Source: Pyrococcus sp. NA2 (GTDB lineage: Archaea; Methanobacteriota_B; Thermococci; Thermococcales; Thermococcaceae). Taken from it: 64,000 nt of DNA. Position 1 is the stretch's first letter; the number at the start of each line of letters is the position of its first letter. The DNA is taken from positions 248,001 through 312,000 of the forward strand of contig NC_015474.1 of the NCBI RefSeq assembly GCF_000211475.1, given 5' to 3'. The position numbers and the translations under genes were made by a program. Positions 1 through 8,503 of this stretch are shown piece after piece. Under the pieces are notes generated by a model, which saw only the letters and a list, made by a program, of their open reading frames with translations, did no database searches and was not told where the DNA came from.

Positions 1-14
1 ATCCCTTCATATAA

Positions 15-719
15 TCACCACGAACTCAGGAAATCCATCAATTTCCAGAGGCTGTTGAATTCCTTGATCTCCCCTTTATGATGGAACTCAACTACTCCGT
101 CCGGTCTAAATCTAAGCCCAAAATCATAATCTCCCTTGGCCAACTTCTGTAGGAATACCTCCTTAGGCTTCGGAGGGAGGTAACTTGTCATCATGTCATT
201 TATCATCTCTACTTGGAGCCCAAACTTCTCGCTTAATCGTGGAAATAGGAGAACCGCTGGCGTGTTCATGCAATCAACTAGAACCCTCTTCTCAAGTTTG
301 AAATTATAATGCTTTAGAATATCATGAAGTATGTCTTCGAGTGCATTTGGATAATAAACTGTGGCCCCTATGTCTGTGGGTGCAGCTTCAACGAAAGCCC
401 TGCTTTCCAATATTGTCCTTACTTCCTCAACGTCTATCCCATGGATTTCCACCCTAACGCCACCATAATAGTATACGTAAGCATAGGGGTAACCTTTCTT
501 GGTGGCAAAATCTCTGAGTGCTATTAATGGAATAAGCCTAACGTCCATTATCGTTGAACCTGTGCTAACTATGCCAACGACTAAAGCTCTCTTTCCGTAT
601 CTGGAGATAGCTCTGCCATCCCTACCAACGACTATTGTTCCCTGGGCTATTGTTCCTATGGCCCTTCCAAGGAGTGCAAGTTCTTCAGGATTGAATTTTT
701 CTGAACTATACAATTCCAT
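15..719 (-). CDS. Degenerate phosphohexomutase-like protein, likely non-catalytic
   Basis: About 234 residues. The N-terminal half resembles domain I of archaeal phosphomannomutase/phosphoglucomutase (GTIVVGRDGRAIS, then VSTGSTIMDVRLIP). The second half resembles domain II (KRVLVDCMNTPAVLLFPRL and DYDFGLRFRPDG). The catalytic serine loop, normally TASHNP, is replaced by GVRVEIHG. The metal-binding DGDADR loop is replaced by RFRPDG. Domains III and IV are absent, since family members run about 450 residues. The reading frame is open and it lies 12 bases downstream of the nucleotidyltransferase, so it looks like a maintained pseudo-enzyme rather than a decayed gene. I chose the second ATG because GGTG lies about 7 bases upstream; the first ATG at 722 is also possible. 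A new gene may start with ATG at position 10 just downstream. Confidence 0.75.
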   Translation of the reverse strand: MELYSSEKFNPEELALLGRAIGTIAQGTIVVGRDGRAISRYGKRALVVGIVSTGSTIMDVRLIPLIALRDFATKKGYPYAYVYYYGGVRVEIHGIDVEEVRTILESRAFVEAAPTDIGATVYYPNALEDILHDILKHYNFKLEKRVLVDCMNTPAVLLFPRLSEKFGLQVEMINDMMTSYLPPKPKEVFLQKLAKGDYDFGLRFRPDGVVEFHHKGEIKEFNSLWKLMDFLSSW

Positions 720-731
720 CATCAATCACCC

Positions 732-1817
732 CTAATCAGGAAGTATTACACTACCCTTTCCAACTCTTGAGTCCGGCCATATCTTAATGTTTGCCCCAAT
801 TTTACTGTATTCTTCTATAACGGAATTGTCTCCTATAACACTTCCGGGTTCAATAACAGAATTTCTACCAATGTGAACATTTTCTCCTATTATAGCCTCC
901 CTTATCTCGGCTCCTTCCTCGATTGTAACGTTTGAGAATATTACTGATCTCTCTATCTTCACGTTCCTATCAACCTCAACTTCATCCCCGAGAACAGCGA
1001 AACCTACGATCTTTGGATTTCTAAGTATACATCTGACCCCTGTAAAAAGGCTACCCCCTCTTTCCATACGACCCTTTCCTCTTCCAACATTTATATGGGA
1101 GAGTCCTAACTTTCCAAGGAATACATCCTCTGTTGCTTGGAGGTAAGTTGAGGGCCTACCTACGTCATTCCAGTACTCATCGAACGGAAAGCCATATATA
1201 GGAATTCCCTCCTTCAGCATTCTTGGAAACAGGTCTAAGGAGAAGTCAAAGTTTTCTCCTTTAGGAATCAGATCAAATACCTCCGGCTCGAAGATGTAAA
1301 TGCCTGCATTTACCAAATTACTTGGAGCCTCCTCTGGTCTTGGCTTTTCTTTGAAGTATCGTATTTTGAAATCTTTGTCGAGAACTGCAACACCATAATG
1401 GCTTGGATCTTTGACCTTAGTTAGGGCTATGGTTGCAATGCCACCCTTTTCTTTATGAAACTTAACCAACCTATTAAGGTCTAGATTAGTTAGAACGTCA
1501 CTAGATGCCACGATAAATGTCCCTTCTATGAACTTTTCAACTTTTTTCAATGCTCCAGCTGTTCCTAATCTCAGGTTCTCCTCGTCGGAATACCTTATTT
1601 TAACTCCAAATTCATCCCCACTTCCAAAGTAGCTAATTATCTTTTCCTTTAAGTAGCCAACTAAGACTATGACGTCCTCAACTCCGATTTCAACCAGTCC
1701 ATTCAAAATGTATTCCATCAAGGGCCTATTAAAGAAGGGGATCATAGGTTTTGGTCTGTATATTGTCAAGGGGAGTAGTCTAGTTCCCTTCCCACCGGCG
1801 AGCAATACTGCCTGCAT
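732..1817 (-). CDS. Sugar-nucleotidyltransferase with left-handed beta-helix tail
   Basis: This is a nucleoside-diphosphate-sugar pyrophosphorylase-like protein of about 361 residues. The N-terminal Rossmann-type domain carries the signature MQAVLLAGGKGTRL with RPKPMIPF, followed by the sugar-binding part (NAGIYIF). The last 110 or so residues are hexapeptide repeats (VKIERSVIFSNVTIEEGAEIREAIIGENVHIG) forming a left-handed beta helix. It probably makes a mannose- or glucose-type NDP-sugar from sugar 1-phosphate, but substrate cannot be read from sequence. An upstream TTG would add three residues; the ATG at 1817 is preferred because GGGAG lies 6 bases before it. It is followed closely by a phosphohexomutase-like gene, a pairing that suggests sugar-1-phosphate handling. 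Confidence 0.88.
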   Translation of the reverse strand: MQAVLLAGGKGTRLLPLTIYRPKPMIPFFNRPLMEYILNGLVEIGVEDVIVLVGYLKEKIISYFGSGDEFGVKIRYSDEENLRLGTAGALKKVEKFIEGTFIVASSDVLTNLDLNRLVKFHKEKGGIATIALTKVKDPSHYGVAVLDKDFKIRYFKEKPRPEEAPSNLVNAGIYIFEPEVFDLIPKGENFDFSLDLFPRMLKEGIPIYGFPFDEYWNDVGRPSTYLQATEDVFLGKLGLSHINVGRGKGRMERGGSLFTGVRCILRNPKIVGFAVLGDEVEVDRNVKIERSVIFSNVTIEEGAEIREAIIGENVHIGRNSVIEPGSVIGDNSVIEEYSKIGANIKIWPDSRVGKGSVILPD

Positions 1818-1883
1818 AGTTGCTCCCAATATCTTACAGGGTGGATAAATATTAAATATTTACTGGGAAAAGGAAGAGAAAGG

Positions 1884-3158
1884 CTATTCGGCAAATGTTA
1901 TTACCTTCAAATCAACAGGCCTTCTAACCACGTTGGCTTTCTTTGCTCCTATTAGATACTTTACCCCCTTCTCACTGACGATATCTATTAGCCTCTGCGT
2001 TATTATTCCATTAAACACAATTGCATAGATATTTCCATTCTCCTCAAGTGCATTGAAGAGATCCCTTGTATGAACCTCAGTTACAATATTCTTGTTCTCA
2101 TCCAACAACAGCGCAACTGGATCTTGACTGCTCTTCACCTTCTCAACGAATTCCTCGAACCCTTTATAATCTTGCTTTGGAACGGTTAGTGGCTTTACTA
2201 TCTTCTCATTGGCCTTTATTTGAGGTTTTGGTTGAGGTTGAGGTTGTTCAACTTTTTCTTGGGGAATCTCCTCCTTCTTTCCTTCCCTTTCCTTAACTAT
2301 TTCGTAGAAGCTCTTTCCTTTATTGAAGAGCTCATTGTAAACTTCCTCTGCTGGAACCTTACTTCTCAAAGCCTTTATAATCTCCTTCTTCGTCAGTTCC
2401 TCTACCTCTTTGCCCTCTGGAGCTCTAGCAACATAATCTATGTCGGCCACCTGGAGGAGTTCCTTAAGTATGAGCTCTCCTCCTCTGTCACCGTCTGTGA
2501 AAGCTGTAACTATCCTCTCCTTGCTCAACTTTATTATCGTTTCAGGGATTGAGGTTCCCTCAACGGCTATGGCATTCTTTATCCCATGCCTCAGGAGGTT
2601 TAGAACATCGGCCCTTCCTTCAACGACTATTATTGAATCAGAAAATGGAACATGAGGACCTGCTGGTAACTTTTCTGGCCCATACTCAATCAACTCCATT
2701 TCCCTTACTGCCTTTCTAACTTCCTCAACGAGTTCCTGGGTTTCTGGAATCTCCTCTTCTATTAGGGTTTCCAGGATTTCCTTGGCCCTCTCGATTATGT
2801 ACTTCCTCTTACTCGCCCTCACATCTTCGATCTTAACAACCCTTATCTTGGCCTCACAGGGACCAACTCTATCTATCGTCTCAAGGGCCGCGGCTATTAT
2901 AGCTGTCTCAACCCTATCAAGGCTTGAAGGGACGAGTATTGTTCCATAACTCTTTCCAGCTTTCGTGTGAACTTCAACTTTTATCCTCCCAATTCTCCCG
3001 GTCTTTTGAAGCTCCCTCAAATCCAAATCATCCCCTAGCAAACCCTCAGTTTGCCCAAAAATCGCTCCAACAACATCAGGCCTCTCAACGACACCATTAG
3101 CCTCAAATTCAGCGTGAATGATATATTTAGTTGTTCCAAAATCATCTTTCCCCGCCAT
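1884..3158 (-). CDS. dnaG: Archaeal DnaG primase-like protein
   Basis: About 424 residues. The central Toprim domain contains the conserved glutamate in SIIVVEGRADVLNLL and the acidic pair in VTAFTDGDRGGEL. The N-terminal region (GTTKYIIHAEFEANGVVERPDVVGAIFGQTEG region) is the usual archaeal DnaG start. A proline/glutamine-rich linker (QPQPQPKPQ) separates a C-terminal domain of about 100 residues. In archaea this family has weak primase activity and associates with the exosome in RNA degradation. The ORF could begin at 3239, but ATG at 3158 is preceded by GGGTGATAAT and matches the family start (MAGKDDFGT). It follows a small Toprim gene on the same strand. Confidence 0.93.
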   Translation of the reverse strand: MAGKDDFGTTKYIIHAEFEANGVVERPDVVGAIFGQTEGLLGDDLDLRELQKTGRIGRIKVEVHTKAGKSYGTILVPSSLDRVETAIIAAALETIDRVGPCEAKIRVVKIEDVRASKRKYIIERAKEILETLIEEEIPETQELVEEVRKAVREMELIEYGPEKLPAGPHVPFSDSIIVVEGRADVLNLLRHGIKNAIAVEGTSIPETIIKLSKERIVTAFTDGDRGGELILKELLQVADIDYVARAPEGKEVEELTKKEIIKALRSKVPAEEVYNELFNKGKSFYEIVKEREGKKEEIPQEKVEQPQPQPKPQIKANEKIVKPLTVPKQDYKGFEEFVEKVKSSQDPVALLLDENKNIVTEVHTRDLFNALEENGNIYAIVFNGIITQRLIDIVSEKGVKYLIGAKKANVVRRPVDLKVITFAE

Positions 3159-3235
3159 ATTATCACCCTCTTTTATTTTTTCGAACCTCCTTTTCTCAGA
3201 GATTATATGATGGAGTATTGCCCTCTTTCTTTTCA

Positions 3236-3634
3236 TCAAATTCCCTCCTCCGGGGGCCAGAAACGGAGACTCACCCTAAGATAAAGGTTATAAAGATCCT
3301 CTATGCCCTTAATGTCCTTTTTCGCTATCATCTTTAAGCTCCTCCTGGTTTCCGTATCAACCCTGCATCCATAACCTTCCAAGTACATTGCAAGCTTCTT
3401 GGCAAGCTCCTCGCCCTTCCTGTCGAGATCGGTTAGTATCATTACCTCCTTATATTGAGATGCAATCAATGCAACTTCAGCGAGAGGTAATCGTGATAGC
3501 CTTATTATCTCCGCTCTGACCCCCAATTTTCTAAGGGATACCTCATCTCGCGGGCCTTCTACGATGATTGCGCCATCAAATTCCCGTAATTTGTCTATGA
3601 TAGCTTCAAATATTTTATAGTTTTCGGCATACAT
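3236..3634 (-). CDS. Small Toprim-domain protein (UPF0292 type)
   Basis: A 132-residue protein made almost entirely of one Toprim fold: the catalytic glutamate lies in GAIIVEGPRDEVSLRKLG and the acidic DxD in VMILTDLDRKGEELAKKL. Similar small Toprim proteins are conserved in archaea with no settled function; a nuclease or phosphotransfer role in DNA or RNA repair has been proposed for the superfamily. It lies immediately upstream of dnaG, 77 bases from that gene's preferred start, so the two may be cotranscribed. A TATA-like element (AGATTTATAACC) lies about 35 bases upstream of its ATG. Confidence 0.85.
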   Translation of the reverse strand: MYAENYKIFEAIIDKLREFDGAIIVEGPRDEVSLRKLGVRAEIIRLSRLPLAEVALIASQYKEVMILTDLDRKGEELAKKLAMYLEGYGCRVDTETRRSLKMIAKKDIKGIEDLYNLYLRVSLRFWPPEEGI

Positions 3635-3755
3635 TTTTGCCGTCGTGTTGATGAGAAACCCTTGAGGTTATAAATCTTTTTTGTATCAAGAGGGGTGGAA
3701 TTCAAATATCGTAGGCATTGATTTAGGCAAAAAATAAAAGATAAATTTAAGGAGC

Positions 3756-4106
3756 CTAAAAAGCAGCGAGCTGGGTCGAGGAATTATACTTAAACCTTAT
3801 CCAAAGAACTGTTATCAAACCCAAAATGCCAGCCACTATAAAGTGCCACCAGTATCGAATACTCAGGACTTTGAACAAGGGAGCCCAAATAAACTCCACC
3901 AACGATGCCAAGAGGAAACCTCTAAGAGCACGACCTCTTTTGACCTCTTGAAGTATAACTAGTCCCGGGATTATGCTTATTGCTAGGGTCATTGCTACGC
4001 CAATTTGTATATTTTCTAGGGATATCCCCTCAAACAATCGGCTGTACCCAATAAAGAGGATGGATGATATAATAGCTTCACGTTTCTTTAGCGTTTCATA
4101 TTTCAT
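3756..4106 (-). CDS. Small membrane protein of unknown function
   Basis: I do not recognise the family. It is 116 residues with about four hydrophobic stretches: AIISSILFIGYS, IGVAMTLAISIIPGLVIL, FLLASLVEFIWAPLF and WWHFIVAGILGLITVLWI. The basic segments (KRGR, RFKYN) suit an integral membrane protein. The start ATG is preceded by GGTGATATGCC. The gene stands alone, with nothing clearly coding in the roughly 280 bases upstream. That stretch is AT-rich and holds several possible TATA elements but no RNA gene I can support. Confidence 0.6.
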   Translation of the reverse strand: MKYETLKKREAIISSILFIGYSRLFEGISLENIQIGVAMTLAISIIPGLVILQEVKRGRALRGFLLASLVEFIWAPLFKVLSIRYWWHFIVAGILGLITVLWIRFKYNSSTQLAAF

Positions 4107-4389
4107 GGCATATCACCTATATATCAACACATTGATGACCAAACTTCTTCCCAACAGTCCATGAGGCACCATATACATCTTGTCGTTATACATGTTATAC
4201 AAATCGGATTTGGACATGGTATCTTACAAAGCCCACCACTTACACAACACAACTTTTGACTTCGGGAGTTTTGAAATTTTTAGAGCGTATCCCTTATATG
4301 CCCCAATTAATAGTAATAAACTCACATAAAAATTTCGTAAACCAAAGGTTTAATAGCACTAAGTATAAAATACACAACCTCTAAACATG

Positions 4390-5661
4390 TCAACAAATTT
4401 CCTTAACCTTCCCGTGATAGCTCATTGGTTCCTCGTAAAATTCCTCGATAAGTCTCTGCAACCTCTTAGAAATTTCTATCTGAACACCCCAGGAACCCTC
4501 AATATATCCCTTAGCAGCCATCCTACCCAAGAATTTCTTCATCTCTTCACTTAGAGGAGAAGGCTTACATCTAGCCCAGGGAGTTCCAGGGAGGGGCATG
4601 AAATAGTGGGCTCTAACCTTTCCCCCTTTTCTTATTATCCATTTCATTAACTCTATGCTCTTCCTCTGACTCTCAGGAGTCTCATTGGGCAATCCAACTA
4701 TGAAGTCAACGACTGGTTCCAGCCCATATTCCAAGGCTAGTTCAACAGCATTTACCACATGCTCAACCTTGTGCACCCTATGCATGGCCTTGAGCATGGC
4801 ATCATCTCCACTTTGGGCTCCTATTGCAAGTCTCCTAGTGTCGGTGTAATCTATTAATAGTTCAACAGTCTCCCTGGTGACAAAATCTGGTCTAACCTCA
4901 CTTGGAAATGTCCCATAGAACAATCTTCTGCCTTCTCTCCTTAGAGGCTGGAGAGCCTTTAGGAGGGCTTCAACCTTCTCTACCTTTAATATTCCCCCAG
5001 GACTGCCATAGGCAAAGGCGTTTGGAGTTATATACCTCATATCCTTCATCCTACGTGAGTATTTAACTATCTGATCTATCGGCCTATGCCTCATCCTGAA
5101 TCCCTTTGCATACGGCGTTTGACAGTAGTAGCATCCAAATGGACACCCTCTACTTATCTCCATCGGAGAAACCAGCTTTAATCCCTCTGGATATGGGGGA
5201 AACTTCCAGAAATCCTCAACCTTAGCGAATCCCGTGAATACGAACTGTCCGTTAAGGTAAAAGGCAAGACCCCTTATGTTGGTTAATTCTTTGCCAATCC
5301 TATAATCTAGTCTCTTAAGAGTCACAAGCAGGTTGTATAAAGCTTCTTCCCCCTCACCAATGACAGCGATGTCAAAGCCAAGGACGTTTAGGGTATGCTT
5401 GGGCATTGCCATCACGTGATACCCGCCAGCAACAAGAATTGGGTTGATCTCTTTCCTTAGAATTTCAACCTCCCTCTTTACTTCCTCTACCTCCTGGGAA
5501 TAAAATGAGTACAGAACCACCCTAGGTCTCGCCTTTATTATCTCTTTCAAATCTTTTGTCACAAGAACTTGAGATAAATCATACCCCTGACTTTCCAATG
5601 CGGCCAAGAGATGAACGAATGCATTGTGATTTCTCCTAGTTATTCTAACCGCAACCTCCAC
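4390..5661 (-). CDS. B12-binding/radical SAM protein
   Basis: About 423 residues. A B12-binding-like domain comes first (PRVVLYSFYSQEVEEV, ILVAGGYHVMAMPKHTLNVLGFDIAVIGEGEEAL). The radical SAM core has SRGCPFGCYYCQTPYAKG, giving the CX3CX2C cluster, followed by VVDFIVGLPNETPESQ. This resembles a hyperthermophile-specific radical SAM family often described as a putative methyltransferase; the substrate is unknown. An in-frame ATG at 5727 overlaps the histone gene. I prefer GTG at 5661, because a TATA-like TTTTTAAATT lies about 26 bases upstream, which would give an almost leaderless mRNA and removes a poorly conserved-looking extension. The start remains uncertain. Confidence 0.82.
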   Translation of the reverse strand: MEVAVRITRRNHNAFVHLLAALESQGYDLSQVLVTKDLKEIIKARPRVVLYSFYSQEVEEVKREVEILRKEINPILVAGGYHVMAMPKHTLNVLGFDIAVIGEGEEALYNLLVTLKRLDYRIGKELTNIRGLAFYLNGQFVFTGFAKVEDFWKFPPYPEGLKLVSPMEISRGCPFGCYYCQTPYAKGFRMRHRPIDQIVKYSRRMKDMRYITPNAFAYGSPGGILKVEKVEALLKALQPLRREGRRLFYGTFPSEVRPDFVTRETVELLIDYTDTRRLAIGAQSGDDAMLKAMHRVHKVEHVVNAVELALEYGLEPVVDFIVGLPNETPESQRKSIELMKWIIRKGGKVRAHYFMPLPGTPWARCKPSPLSEEMKKFLGRMAAKGYIEGSWGVQIEISKRLQRLIEEFYEEPMSYHGKVKEIC

Positions 5662-5710
5662 AGAAGAAGGATACCTTAAACAATTTAAAAATATTACAAG
5701 GGGAGAAAAG

Positions 5711-5914
5711 TCAGCTCCTAATTGCAAGCTTTATATCGTCAACCTTAACGGTCTTTCTACCAGCGTGCTTTGCTAAGTCAACTGCCTTCCTTGCAATCTC
5801 AAGGGCCTTCTCCTCAAGGTGCTCTGCAAGTAACTTTGCTGCCTTCTCGCTAACTCTCTGTGCACCTGCCTTCCTTATAAGCCTGTCAACTGGTGCAATT
5901 GGTAACTCTCCCAT
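5711..5914 (-). CDS. Archaeal histone
   Basis: A 67-residue HMf-type histone. It is a single histone fold with the archaeal N-terminus [18 protein letters not shown], the central helix ending in [20 protein letters not shown] and the C-terminal [11 protein letters not shown]. These proteins dimerise and wrap DNA into extended nucleosome-like polymers. Three in-frame Met codons are available; ATG at 5914 gives the usual family N-terminus and sits 7 bases after GGAGGT. A strong TATA-like element lies upstream. Residue composition and length match Pyrococcus histones. It lies just upstream of the radical SAM gene on the same strand. Confidence 0.96.
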   Translation of the reverse strand: MGELPIAPVDRLIRKAGAQRVSEKAAKLLAEHLEEKALEIARKAVDLAKHAGRKTVKVDDIKLAIRS

Positions 5915-5956
5915 CATCCACACCTCCTATCAGTCCTTTCATTTCAAAATGAGCGG

Positions 5957-5974
5957 AAAAAGTATATAAACTTT
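5957..5974 (-). promoter_or_regulatory. Histone gene promoter (TATA with BRE)
   Basis: On the minus strand the sequence reads CCGAAAAGTTTATATACTTT. This combines a purine-rich BRE with a strong TATA element. The expected transcription start is near 5940, leaving a leader of about 25 bases that contains GGAGGTG. Confidence 0.7.
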
Positions 5975-6147
5975 TCGGATTTTCTATGCCTCTATACGAG
6001 ATATGGCCCAATAGGATTCCAATGGAGTATAAACAGTGAGACTAATAGGGAATATTTTGTTCATAGAAGGCGTATAGTTATGTATTTAACGAGTGAGGAT
6101 ACCACCTAGGTGGGAGAGTCAATTTGATAGTTTAACAATTTACATCC

Positions 6148-7059
6148 CTAAATCCTAACTATCATAGTTCCCCTCAACTTATATCCTTCAAGAAGTAACA
6201 ATGAGAGCGAAGTTGCCAGGATATCGGCTATGCTTCCTGGGTTTCTTAGATCACCCTTTTCACTCATAAACCTTTGAAATTCTGATAAGCTAATTTTTCC
6301 ATCCAAAACATGCTTGGCCTTTTCCCTAACAAGCTCCGCTTCATGAATTCCAGCCTTTCTCTCAATTAGCGTATCCCTATATTTAGCCAACATGTGTAAA
6401 AACGTTAGTAAAACCGCCTCTTCCAGTGGATTCTCCGAAATGTTTCTCCTAAGAAGTTCCAACCCCTCATAGACCTTTGAATAGTTATTTATCCACTCAC
6501 AAAATACAAGTTCCCTATCACAGCTAAGTTCAGCCAGTTTTGCAAGATTAACTTCATCTCTAATCAATTCTTGAAATGAGGAATCGTCGTAAACATCATA
6601 CTTTACCCCCCTCTTCACTCCTTTAGGATTTGCTATTCTTATCGCCTTGTAGAACTCCACGGAATCCAAGGGCGTTGTTTTTGCTATCAACTCTGTAGCC
6701 CTCTTACCACAATCCTCAACATTATACCCTTCTCCCAAAGCAACAAGGAGGGGAATGCTCAAAGTTATTATCCCAAAGTTTGGATTTGCATCCTGATATC
6801 TTCTAGAGGATGACACAGCTTCCTTAATCAGCTCTCCAATTCCAACTTCTTCCTCGCTAATTATCCCCTCCCCCAGGAGATAGCCCTTCTCAATAGCCCT
6901 TAAGTAGGGAGAAATCAAGGAAGTATTTGCAAAAAGGAAATGATAAATTGTTAAATCCTCAAAATCCCTAACCCTTGAGACGTTGCCTGGTTTTGGGACG
7001 GTAACCTCTATCAAGGGGCCGAGAATGAAGGCCCTTATTATCTCCTCCCTATCAACCAT
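6148..7059 (-). CDS. CitG-like triphosphoribosyl-dephospho-CoA synthase family protein
   Basis: A 303-residue protein of the CitG/MdcB family. The family signature TVPKPGNVSRVRDFEDLTIYHF lies at residues 19-40. Further conserved pieces are YQDANPNFGIITLSIPLLVALG and the C-terminal KGDLRNPGSIADILATSLSLLLLEGY. In bacteria CitG makes the prosthetic-group precursor of citrate lyase from ATP and dephospho-CoA. No citrate or malonate lyase gene is visible here, so the archaeal role is open. The start overlaps the end of the upstream membrane-protein gene by 8 bases, which implies cotranscription. The GC content and codon use look like the surroundings. Confidence 0.8.
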   Translation of the reverse strand: MVDREEIIRAFILGPLIEVTVPKPGNVSRVRDFEDLTIYHFLFANTSLISPYLRAIEKGYLLGEGIISEEEVGIGELIKEAVSSSRRYQDANPNFGIITLSIPLLVALGEGYNVEDCGKRATELIAKTTPLDSVEFYKAIRIANPKGVKRGVKYDVYDDSSFQELIRDEVNLAKLAELSCDRELVFCEWINNYSKVYEGLELLRRNISENPLEEAVLLTFLHMLAKYRDTLIERKAGIHEAELVREKAKHVLDGKISLSEFQRFMSEKGDLRNPGSIADILATSLSLLLLEGYKLRGTMIVRI

Positions 7060-7774
7060 TTACTATCTCCACCCTCCCCATGACATCTTCCAGCTCAACT
7101 TTAACTTTCTTGTCCCCCTTAGCCTCGTTCTTTACATTCCCTAAAACGTCATCAACTTTTAAATCTACACTGTAGTTCCTGGGGACTAGTATCTCTAACT
7201 TCCCAAGGACATCTTCAGCTTTAACAAGCTTTAGAACCTTGACTCTTACCTTCCCCATGATATCGCCACTTTCAAAAACCTCCACCGGGGACAGCACTTC
7301 AACACTTCCCATTACATCACCTATTTTGAGTACCTTTAGCGGAGTTCCAACTTCAACTTTCCCCATTACTTTACCAACTTCTAGTTCACTTAGATTCCCT
7401 CTTACTATCACAATTCCATTCTTATACTTGTAACATTCACTACAGCTTATCACTACCTCATCCCCAAGTTGGGAGACATTTACCGGCAAATTGCTGGAAA
7501 TAACTATCGAGGAATTTCCGCTCTCGACTATTAACTTCCCCGGAACGTTAGATATGTAAACTTTGCTTCCATTGTATACTCCTACTTCTTTAATTTCACC
7601 AGCCTCTAACAGAGGAGAGCATTCGCAATGACAGCTAGATAGCTTGAACCAGTCTCCGTGCCCAAGGGTGAATATCCCCAACAACGCCATGCCAAGGAAG
7701 GCCAACGCTAGCAATCCAACTATTAGTGCTACCACTAGAAATAGTGTTAGACCTAACAATCCACCCTTCTTCAT
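7052..7774 (-). CDS. Membrane-anchored repeat protein with DVMGKVEV-type repeats
   Basis: About 240 residues, family not recognised with certainty; it resembles DUF4097-like adhesin or polymer-forming folds. Residues 5-38 form a long hydrophobic segment (LLGLTLFLVVALIVGLLALAFLGMALLGIF), so the protein is probably anchored with the rest outside the cell. From about residue 128 there are six short repeats: KVMGKVEV, DVMGSVEV, DIMGKVRV, DVLGKLEI, DVLGNVKN and DVMGRVEI, spaced about 18-24 residues. This pattern suits a beta solenoid. Five cysteines lie in SCHCEC and SCSEC, an unusual number for this organism outside metal sites. ATG at 7774 is used because CGGTG precedes it by 6 bases. Confidence 0.75.
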   Translation of the reverse strand: MKKGGLLGLTLFLVVALIVGLLALAFLGMALLGIFTLGHGDWFKLSSCHCECSPLLEAGEIKEVGVYNGSKVYISNVPGKLIVESGNSSIVISSNLPVNVSQLGDEVVISCSECYKYKNGIVIVRGNLSELEVGKVMGKVEVGTPLKVLKIGDVMGSVEVLSPVEVFESGDIMGKVRVKVLKLVKAEDVLGKLEILVPRNYSVDLKVDDVLGNVKNEAKGDKKVKVELEDVMGRVEIVNG

Positions 7775-7827
7775 GTCATACACCGACAAGAGTTAAATGA
7801 AAATAATATAAAAAATTTTTGATTAAA

Positions 7828-8328
7828 CTATCTGAGCAACTTCACGAACTCCCTCATCCATGCATAGAGATCCCCAGGAACCCTAGAGCTTACCCAGTTA
7901 CCATCAACGACAACTTCAGCATCAACCCAATCAACCCCAGCGTTTATCATGTCATCCTTTATCCCTGGGTAGCTCGTTCCTCTCCTGCCTCTCAGAACTC
8001 CCGCCGAAATTAGTATCTGGGGCCCATGGCATATGCTTGCAACTGGCTTTCCCTCACTGAACATCTTCCTCGCTATCTCTACGGCCTTCTCGTTGAGCCT
8101 GACCCTTTCTGGAGCTCTTCCTCCTGGGAGAACTAGTGCATCGAAATCATCCGGATTCACTTCGTCAAAGCTGAGGTCAACGTTCACCTGATATCCATGC
8201 TTCCCAGTTATTACTCCCCTCTTAAAGCTTGCAACGAGAACTTCATGCCCCTCCTCCTTTAGTCTGTGATACGGATAAATCAGCTCTACATCTTCAAACT
8301 GATCTGCACTTAGAATCAGCACCTTCAC
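7828..8328 (-). CDS. pfpI: Intracellular protease PfpI (DJ-1/ThiJ family)
   Basis: A 166-residue DJ-1/PfpI superfamily protein. The nucleophile is Cys100 in VASICHGPQILISAG with His101 beside it, and Glu74 (GGRAPERVR) completes the triad across the oligomer interface in known structures. In Pyrococcus this protein forms hexamers or larger rings and was described as an intracellular cysteine peptidase. Homologues also show glyoxalase III or deglycase activity, so the physiological role is disputed. The length equals that of characterised Pyrococcus enzymes. The start codon is GTG, with GGTGATC just upstream. Confidence 0.95.
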   Translation of the reverse strand: MKVLILSADQFEDVELIYPYHRLKEEGHEVLVASFKRGVITGKHGYQVNVDLSFDEVNPDDFDALVLPGGRAPERVRLNEKAVEIARKMFSEGKPVASICHGPQILISAGVLRGRRGTSYPGIKDDMINAGVDWVDAEVVVDGNWVSSRVPGDLYAWMREFVKLLR

Positions 8329-8447
8329 TCAGATCACCAAAGATAAATCTTAATATCCATTTTTAAGACCTTCTACCCATATTTGTGTACTTTCACAATC
8401 TCAATTCACACTTTAAAAAGGTACACACCTATGTTCAATTAACATTT

Positions 8448-8470
8448 AAAAGGGATAACTTTTAAGACCG
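8448..8470 (+). promoter_or_regulatory. Probable taw1 promoter
   Basis: Two TATA-like elements, ATTTAAAAGG and ACTTTTAAGACC, lie 35-55 bases before the taw1 ATG. The second fits a transcription start near 8488. The intergenic space 8329-8503 contains no gene I can support. Confidence 0.5.
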
Positions 8471-8503
8471 GAATTAGGCGAGCCGAATGAGAGGTGGTGA
8501 GAG

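Noticed and set aside
3159-3239. 27-residue N-terminal extension of DnaG
   Set aside because: The extension is basic and unlike the family start, and the ATG at 3158 has a good ribosome site.
5975-6147. A small RNA or CRISPR remnant in the histone upstream gap
   Set aside because: The stretch is AT-rich with one short palindrome (CCACCTAGGTGG) and no repeats, GC island or C/D boxes.
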